NCBI GenBank assembly: GCA_024690635.1
Contig: JAILOW010000082.1
Span: 1 to 10,203, forward strand
Origin: Butyrivibrio sp.
Lineage (GTDB): Bacteria; Bacillota_A; Clostridia; Lachnospirales; Lachnospiraceae
DNA: 10,203 nucleotides
Direction: 5' to 3'
The notes under the pieces were generated by a model. The model saw only the letters and a program-made list of their open reading frames with translations, was not told the DNA's origin and made no database searches. Shown one piece after another: positions 6,113 to 10,203 of this stretch; the stretch's first letter is position 1; each line of letters opens with the position of its first letter. The position numbers and the translations under genes were made by a program.

Positions 6113-6862
6113 TCACCCTCTCTCATAGTAGTTTAATGCAATACGTATATCCGAAAGCTCTTCGGAGACCTCATTATATCTGTCCCTGTGGGCTTCCTTG
6201 TCAAGCTTTTCCAAAATAGAGACGCAGATATCTTTTCCGTGTAACAGATATTCTTTCAAAAGGGGATCCCTTCTCAAAATCCCCTGCACTCCAAACCTGT
6301 CGGCAACACTTTGGGGAATCTCCGAAAGTTTATCAGGCTCTGAAGCTTTGGCGCCTTCTGTGTCCACAAGCATGGGAAAATAGTATTTTCCGTCCTCATA
6401 TACGATCTTCTCATCAAGGATCCTGTAGCCTTTGTCTCTTAGATACTGCCTGAACCGGCAAATATCAGACTGAGGCTGGAGCACAGCTCTTTTAATGCCA
6501 AGCTCTTGTAAATCACGTTTTTCCAGAATCTCCATCATGAGCATTCCGCCCATACCTGCGACAACAATAGCATCCGCTTCCCCGGGCTGTAATTTTTCAA
6601 TCCCGTCAGAAAGCCTTGTCTCTATCTTATCCTTCATTCCAAAAGAAACTACGTTATCCGCAGCGGATGAAAGGGGACCTTTTCTGATATCCATGGCGAT
6701 AGCTGATTCTGCAATCCCCTGCTGTACCAGATAAATGGATATATATCCGTGGTCGCATCCCACATCGGCAACACGCCCCGCTTTTTCGTTTCTTAAAAGC
6801 TCAGCTACGGTAACGAGCCTTTCGGACATTTTTTCTTTTACATCATTCATATCTGTTATCAA
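6113..6862 (-). CDS. trmK: tRNA (adenine(22)-N(1))-methyltransferase
   Basis: A 249-residue class I SAM-dependent methyltransferase of the TrmK (YqfN) family, which methylates N1 of A22 in the D-loop region of bacterial tRNAs. The SAM motif [11 protein letters not shown] is at 31-40, the acidic residue after beta-2 is in [10 protein letters not shown] (55-64), the family-specific VAGMGG is at 101-106, and VLQPQ is at 127-131. The C-terminal 200-245 is a charged helical, probably coiled-coil, segment as in other TrmK proteins. TrmK follows rpoD in Bacillus as well, so the position supports the call. The start is TTG 6862: it overlaps the rpoD stop as TTGA, and AAGGA lies 9 nt upstream inside the rpoD end, while ATG 6850 has no evident Shine-Dalgarno at a usable distance. 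Translation is therefore likely coupled to rpoD. The usual partner, a Nif3/YqfO-like gene, does not follow. Confidence 0.93.
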   Translation of the reverse strand: MITDMNDVKEKMSERLVTVAELLRNEKAGRVADVGCDHGYISIYLVQQGIAESAIAMDIRKGPLSSAADNVVSFGMKDKIETRLSDGIEKLQPGEADAIVVAGMGGMLMMEILEKRDLQELGIKRAVLQPQSDICRFRQYLRDKGYRILDEKIVYEDGKYYFPMLVDTEGAKASEPDKLSEIPQSVADRFGVQGILRRDPLLKEYLLHGKDICVSILEKLDKEAHRDRYNEVSEELSDIRIALNYYERG

Positions 6863-8586
6863 TCAAGGTAATCCTTGAGCTTGCGGCTCCTGCTGGGATG
6901 ACGGAGCTTTCTTAATGCCTTGGCCTCGATCTGACGGATACGCTCACGGGTTACGTTAAACTCTTTTCCTACCTCTTCAAGAGTTCTTGCTCTTCCGTCA
7001 TCAAGACCGAATGTGAGACGAAGAACCTTCTGCTCACGCTCTGTAAGAGTATCAAGCACCTCTACAAGCTGCTCCTTGAGAAGTGTGAATGCTGCAGCAT
7101 CTGCAGGAACTGGAACATTGTCATCCTGAATGAAATCGCCAAGATGGCTGTCTTCCTCTTCACCGATAGGTGTTTCGAGAGATACAGGCTCCTGAGAGAT
7201 CTTGAGGATCTCGCGAACACGCTCAACAGGAAGATTCATCTCTTTTGCAACCTCTTCGGGAAGGGGCTCTCTGCCAAGTTCCTGAAGGAGCTGACGGCTT
7301 ACACGGATGAGCTTGTTGATGGTCTCAACCATATGTACAGGGATACGGATAGTTCTGGCCTGATCGGCGATAGCTCTTGTAATAGCCTGTCTGATCCACC
7401 ATGTTGCGTAGGTGGAGAACTTGAATCCCTTTCTGAAATCGAACTTTTCAACGGCCTTAATAAGACCAAGGTTACCTTCCTGAATAAGGTCAAGGAAGAG
7501 CATTCCTCTTCCCACATATCTCTTTGCGATACTTACAACAAGTCTGAGGTTAGCCTCTGCAAGGCGCTTCTTGGCTTCGTTTCCTTCATAGACAGCCTGC
7601 TCAAGTGCCTTTTTCTTGGAATCGGAAAGCTTGCCTTTATCTTCTGCAAGAGTCTTTTCTGCCTCAAGTCCTGCTTCCATTGCCTTGGCAAGATCTATCT
7701 CCTGATCTGCGGTAAGAAGGGGCACCTTACCGATCTCCTTGAGGTACATTCTGACGGGATCTTCAATACTGATTCCGTCGGGAACGGAGAGATCGATATT
7801 CTCCATATCCACTTCGTCCTCATCTGTAAGGACCATATCTTCATCATCGGGTGTCAGCACGTCGTCATCGGTGTCGGACACTCTGAGTACGTCTATACCT
7901 GATGTCTCCAGAGACTCAAGAACGTTATCAAGCTGTTCCTCGTTAAGTCCCAGTTCTGCAAAGAAATCACTGATCTCAGCATATTCAAGGACATTCTTCT
8001 TTTTCTTGGCAAGGGCCAGAACCTCTTTGATCTTCTGATTAAAGAGCTCCTTTGTAGCCTCATCCATTTCTCCGTCCTGAAGGTTTTCAGCATGAGCTTC
8101 TTCTGTTTTAGCTTTCCTTCCGGCGCCCTTCTTTGCGGTCTTTTCCTCCTTTACGGGAGTCTCTTTTGCAGCCTTTTCTTCTTTTGCAGCCTTCTTGGAC
8201 GCGGTCTTTTTAACTTCCTTTTCTTCCTTTTCGGCAGCTGCCTTCTTGGTTGTTTCCTTTTTCACTGTTTCTTTTTTGGCTGCTTCTTTCTTAACTGTTT
8301 CTTTTTTGGCAGTCTCTTTTTTTGCTGTTTCTTTCTTGGCAGGTTCCTTCTTTGCTGCTTCTTTCTTTACAGGTTCCTTCTTTGCCGTTTCTTTCTTTGC
8401 TGCCTTGGTTTCGGTCTTTGCTGCAGCCTTTGTTTCCTTCTTTGCTGCCACCTTCTTTTCAGCCTCTTTCTTTACAGGCTCCTTTTTAGCAGTCTTGGTT
8501 GCTGTAGCCTTAGTGGTCTTTGCTGCAGCGGCCTTGGTTTTCTTCTCTGTCTCTTTTGCAGTGTCCTTTGTATTCTTAGTTGCCAT
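6859..8586 (-). CDS. rpoD: RNA polymerase primary sigma factor (SigA/RpoD) with long lysine-rich N-terminal tail
   Basis: A 575-residue housekeeping sigma factor. Region 1.1 is at about 178-237 ([17 protein letters not shown] onward), an acidic stretch at 238-262, region 1.2 at 274-308 ([17 protein letters not shown]), and region 2 at about 343-413, including the -10-binding [20 protein letters not shown] (390-409). Region 3 is at about 420-497, and region 4 at 510-563 with the helix-turn-helix [20 protein letters not shown]. Region 2.4 and 4.2 are intact, so it should read standard -35/-10 promoters such as that of rnpB. Unusual is residues 1-165: almost only K, A, E, T, V and P, with ten KKExx pentads in a row at 64-113. 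Most Firmicutes SigA proteins are about 370 residues. Actinobacterial primary sigmas have comparable but differently worded tails. The start is ATG 8586 with AAAGGAAG 6 nt upstream; dnaG ends 34 nt before. Confidence 0.97.
   Translation of the reverse strand: MATKNTKDTAKETEKKTKAAAAKTTKATATKTAKKEPVKKEAEKKVAAKKETKAAAKTETKAAKKETAKKEPVKKEAAKKEPAKKETAKKETAKKETVKKEAAKKETVKKETTKKAAAEKEEKEVKKTASKKAAKEEKAAKETPVKEEKTAKKGAGRKAKTEEAHAENLQDGEMDEATKELFNQKIKEVLALAKKKKNVLEYAEISDFFAELGLNEEQLDNVLESLETSGIDVLRVSDTDDDVLTPDDEDMVLTDEDEVDMENIDLSVPDGISIEDPVRMYLKEIGKVPLLTADQEIDLAKAMEAGLEAEKTLAEDKGKLSDSKKKALEQAVYEGNEAKKRLAEANLRLVVSIAKRYVGRGMLFLDLIQEGNLGLIKAVEKFDFRKGFKFSTYATWWIRQAITRAIADQARTIRIPVHMVETINKLIRVSRQLLQELGREPLPEEVAKEMNLPVERVREILKISQEPVSLETPIGEEEDSHLGDFIQDDNVPVPADAAAFTLLKEQLVEVLDTLTEREQKVLRLTFGLDDGRARTLEEVGKEFNVTRERIRQIEAKALRKLRHPSRSRKLKDYLD
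8248..8397 (-). repeat. 15-bp in-frame tandem repeat in the rpoD tail
   Basis: Ten consecutive 15-bp units encode KKE followed by TA, PV, AA, PA or TV/TT (residues 64-113). Two further units lie apart at residues 34-43. On the plus strand it appears as runs of ctt/ttc-rich sequence (tttctttcttggcag and variants). The unit length is a multiple of three, so slippage or recombination would change tail length without breaking the frame. Codons differ between units (third-base variation), so the array is not a very recent duplication throughout. Confidence 0.9.
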
Positions 8587-8620
8587 TTTATTCTTCCTTT
8601 TCTATTATTTTCTTTTTTGC

Positions 8621-10203
8621 TCAGTCCTGATCATCAGGTGATATTTCAATATGTGCCAGTTTTTCCAGATCCTTTTTCCATTGAATGGTCTTGGTGAGAT
8701 ATTGGGGATCGTCGGGTTTAAGTTCCTTTTTCTGCCTCTCGTATCCAGCCTGCTTTACGCCGTAGATGATATCGTGAAAGGCTTTTTTTCTCTGATCCGG
8801 TGTCTCAATATCAACCAGATTTGTGTTGAACATCTCGGCTACCTGCCTGTGTTCCTCTTCATCGGAAAGAGTATCCAGTATTGCAGCGGGAGAAAAGTTT
8901 CCCTGTTCCATTCCGGTAAAAAGATATTCCGCAACCTTTCTGTATAGGTCATCGGAAAAATCCTCCGGAGTGATCATTTTTTTGACCTTTGGAAAGATTT
9001 TTGGTTCATCCGTAAGCCATGTAAGGAGAAGCCGCTGGTTCTTTTTGGCGCCGTCCTCCGGAGTGGATTTTTTCTGAACTCCGGGCTTTGGCCGCTGTGC
9101 GGGTTTTACCAGGCCTCCTTTGGCTGCATAGGATGCAACGCTCCTTCTAAGGTCATCAATTGCAATATTGTATCTGGCTGCAACTGCTTCTATGTAATTT
9201 TCTCTTTCAAGAGCATCCTCAAATTCACAGAGCTTTTGTGCAAGCTGTCTGTGGAACTCGGTCTTGGACTCAGGGTCCGACATTTCATGCCGCGACTCCA
9301 TTATCCTTGCCTCGAAAAAGAAAGGATTCTCCGCATTCCTGATGCGTTCTTCAAAGGCCTCTTTTCCCTCGTTCTTTATGAACTCGTCGGGATCTTTGTG
9401 AGGTCTTAGGTCAAGGACTTTTCCCTTAAGGCCTGCCTCTTTTAATATGCCTATTCCGCGAAGCGCCGCTTTGGTTCCGGCTTCGTCACTGTCGTAGGAC
9501 AGGATGACTTCGTCGGTGTAGCGCTTTAGGATCATGGCCTGACCTGTGGTAAAGGCTGTTCCAAGGGAAGCCACCGCCATGTTAAAGCCTGCCTGATGCA
9601 TGGCTATCACATCCATGTATCCTTCGCAGATGATCATGTAACCGGCCCTTGAGTTCTTGGCAAGATTAAGTCCGAACAGGTTTCTGCTCTTGTCAAAGAT
9701 CATGGTCTCAGGCGAGTTCAGGTACTTGGGTTTACCGTCTCCCAGAACTCTTCCGCCAAATCCGATGACCTTTTGCGAAGCATCCTGAATAGGAAACATG
9801 ACTCTGTTCCAGAACTTGTCATGGGTTCCAAACTTGTCATCATGGGATGCAAGGCCCGCGTCTATGATCTGCGCATCCTGATATCCAAGGCTCTTTAAAT
9901 GCTTTACCAGATCGTCGCTTGTGACGTTGGCATATCCAAGGCCAAACTGCTTCATGGTTTCGTCAGAAAGCTCTCTGCCACGAAAGTACTCAAGACCCTT
10001 TTGTCCGTTTGGACTTCGAAGCTGATAGTAATAATATTTGGCAGCTTCTTTATTTATATCAAGAAGTATCTGCCGTTTATCTCTGGCAGCTCTTGCTGCG
10101 GGAGAGTCATCCTCTTCGGGGAGCTTTACTCCTGCCCGTTCTGCCAGCTGTTTCAAAGCTTCGGAAAATGTTAAGTTGTCATATTTCATCAAAAAGGTAA
10201 TTA
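8621..10203 (-). CDS. dnaG: DNA primase, N-terminal zinc domain outside the window
   Basis: 526 codons are visible. The frame stays open to the window edge and reads ITFLMKYDNLTFSEAL there, which is the end of the DnaG zinc-binding domain, so about 80 N-terminal residues are missing. DnaG makes RNA primers for lagging-strand synthesis with the DnaB helicase. Visible parts: the RNA-polymerase-like core with RVMFPIQD and GFGGRVLGDGKPKYLNSPET, then the TOPRIM domain with the catalytic glutamate in IICEGYMDVIAMHQ, the first metal aspartates in LSYDSDEAG and the second in HKDPDEF. The last roughly 150 residues form a divergent C-terminal helicase-binding region, preceded by a charged linker (about visible residues 370-390). 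It ends with TGA at 8621, 34 nt ahead of rpoD, the classic dnaG-rpoD order of the macromolecular synthesis operon; rpsU, often first in that operon, would lie outside if present. Confidence 0.97.
   Translation of the reverse strand, partial: ITFLMKYDNLTFSEALKQLAERAGVKLPEEDDSPAARAARDKRQILLDINKEAAKYYYYQLRSPNGQKGLEYFRGRELSDETMKQFGLGYANVTSDDLVKHLKSLGYQDAQIIDAGLASHDDKFGTHDKFWNRVMFPIQDASQKVIGFGGRVLGDGKPKYLNSPETMIFDKSRNLFGLNLAKNSRAGYMIICEGYMDVIAMHQAGFNMAVASLGTAFTTGQAMILKRYTDEVILSYDSDEAGTKAALRGIGILKEAGLKGKVLDLRPHKDPDEFIKNEGKEAFEERIRNAENPFFFEARIMESRHEMSDPESKTEFHRQLAQKLCEFEDALERENYIEAVAARYNIAIDDLRRSVASYAAKGGLVKPAQRPKPGVQKKSTPEDGAKKNQRLLLTWLTDEPKIFPKVKKMITPEDFSDDLYRKVAEYLFTGMEQGNFSPAAILDTLSDEEEHRQVAEMFNTNLVDIETPDQRKKAFHDIIYGVKQAGYERQKKELKPDDPQYLTKTIQWKKDLEKLAHIEISPDDQD

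Noticed and set aside
7144..7902. A 252-codon plus-strand frame opposite rpoD.
   Set aside because: It is antisense to conserved sigma regions 1-3, its protein resembles nothing I know, and codon constraints on the rpoD strand explain the lack of stops.
8092..8697. Plus-strand frames of 148-201 residues, very rich in F, L, C, S and A with a repeating pattern, resembling a repetitive membrane protein.
   Set aside because: They are the exact antisense of the lysine-rich rpoD tail; AAG/GAA codons read backwards give CTT/TTC. No ribosome binding site or independent support, while the minus-strand sigma factor is certain.
1..10203. Search for a defence system, mobile element, CRISPR array, tRNA gene or phage attachment site.
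   Set aside because: All genes are housekeeping or catabolic with uniform strand and similar composition; no transposase, integrase, spaced repeat array or tRNA-like fold was seen.

Overview
The window looks like a chromosomal segment of a Gram-positive anaerobe of the Clostridia, most likely a gut or rumen Lachnospiraceae of the Butyrivibrio type. The grounds are a dnaG-rpoD-trmK gene order, a TGS-uridine-kinase-like protein, moderately AT-rich sequence with AGGAG-type ribosome binding sites, and a KduI/KduD pair for pectin-derived uronates. The genus is an inference from general resemblance, not from a search. Every gene I can support is on the minus strand, so the biological reading direction is from base 10203 down to base 1.

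The first block (10203 to 2049) is a tight gene series: dnaG (primase, 5' end outside the window), rpoD (housekeeping sigma factor), trmK (tRNA m1A22 methyltransferase), a TGS-domain nucleoside-kinase-like protein, and a seven-TM HD-GYP protein. The gaps are 34 nt, a 4-nt overlap, 5 nt (or a 4-nt overlap) and 3 nt. This looks like the macromolecular synthesis operon extended by tRNA modification, a kinase of unsettled substrate and a putative cyclic-di-GMP phosphodiesterase. The sigma factor carries a lysine-rich N-terminal tail of about 165 residues built largely from KKExx pentads. The HD-GYP protein carries a C-terminal region of about 335 residues, beta-rich in appearance, with an internal repeat.

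The second block (2027 to 1572) is rnpB, the RNA subunit of RNase P. It has its own near-consensus promoter at 2000-2027 and ends at a strong hairpin terminator. The terminator is the core of a longer near-perfect palindrome whose one arm is the 3' end of rnpB itself. A second, GC-rich nested hairpin follows at 1505-1579.

The third block (1500 to 1) is the promoter region and start of a pectin/uronate catabolic operon: a cre/LacI-type operator, candidate promoters, kduI (complete) and kduD (3' part outside the window). KduI and KduD act in succession on 5-keto-4-deoxyuronate to give 2-keto-3-deoxygluconate.

The window is therefore mostly housekeeping genes next to a catabolic operon. I see no mobile element, CRISPR array, tRNA gene or defence system. 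The most unusual points are the sigma-factor tail, the HD-GYP C-terminal module and the palindrome over the rnpB 3' end.
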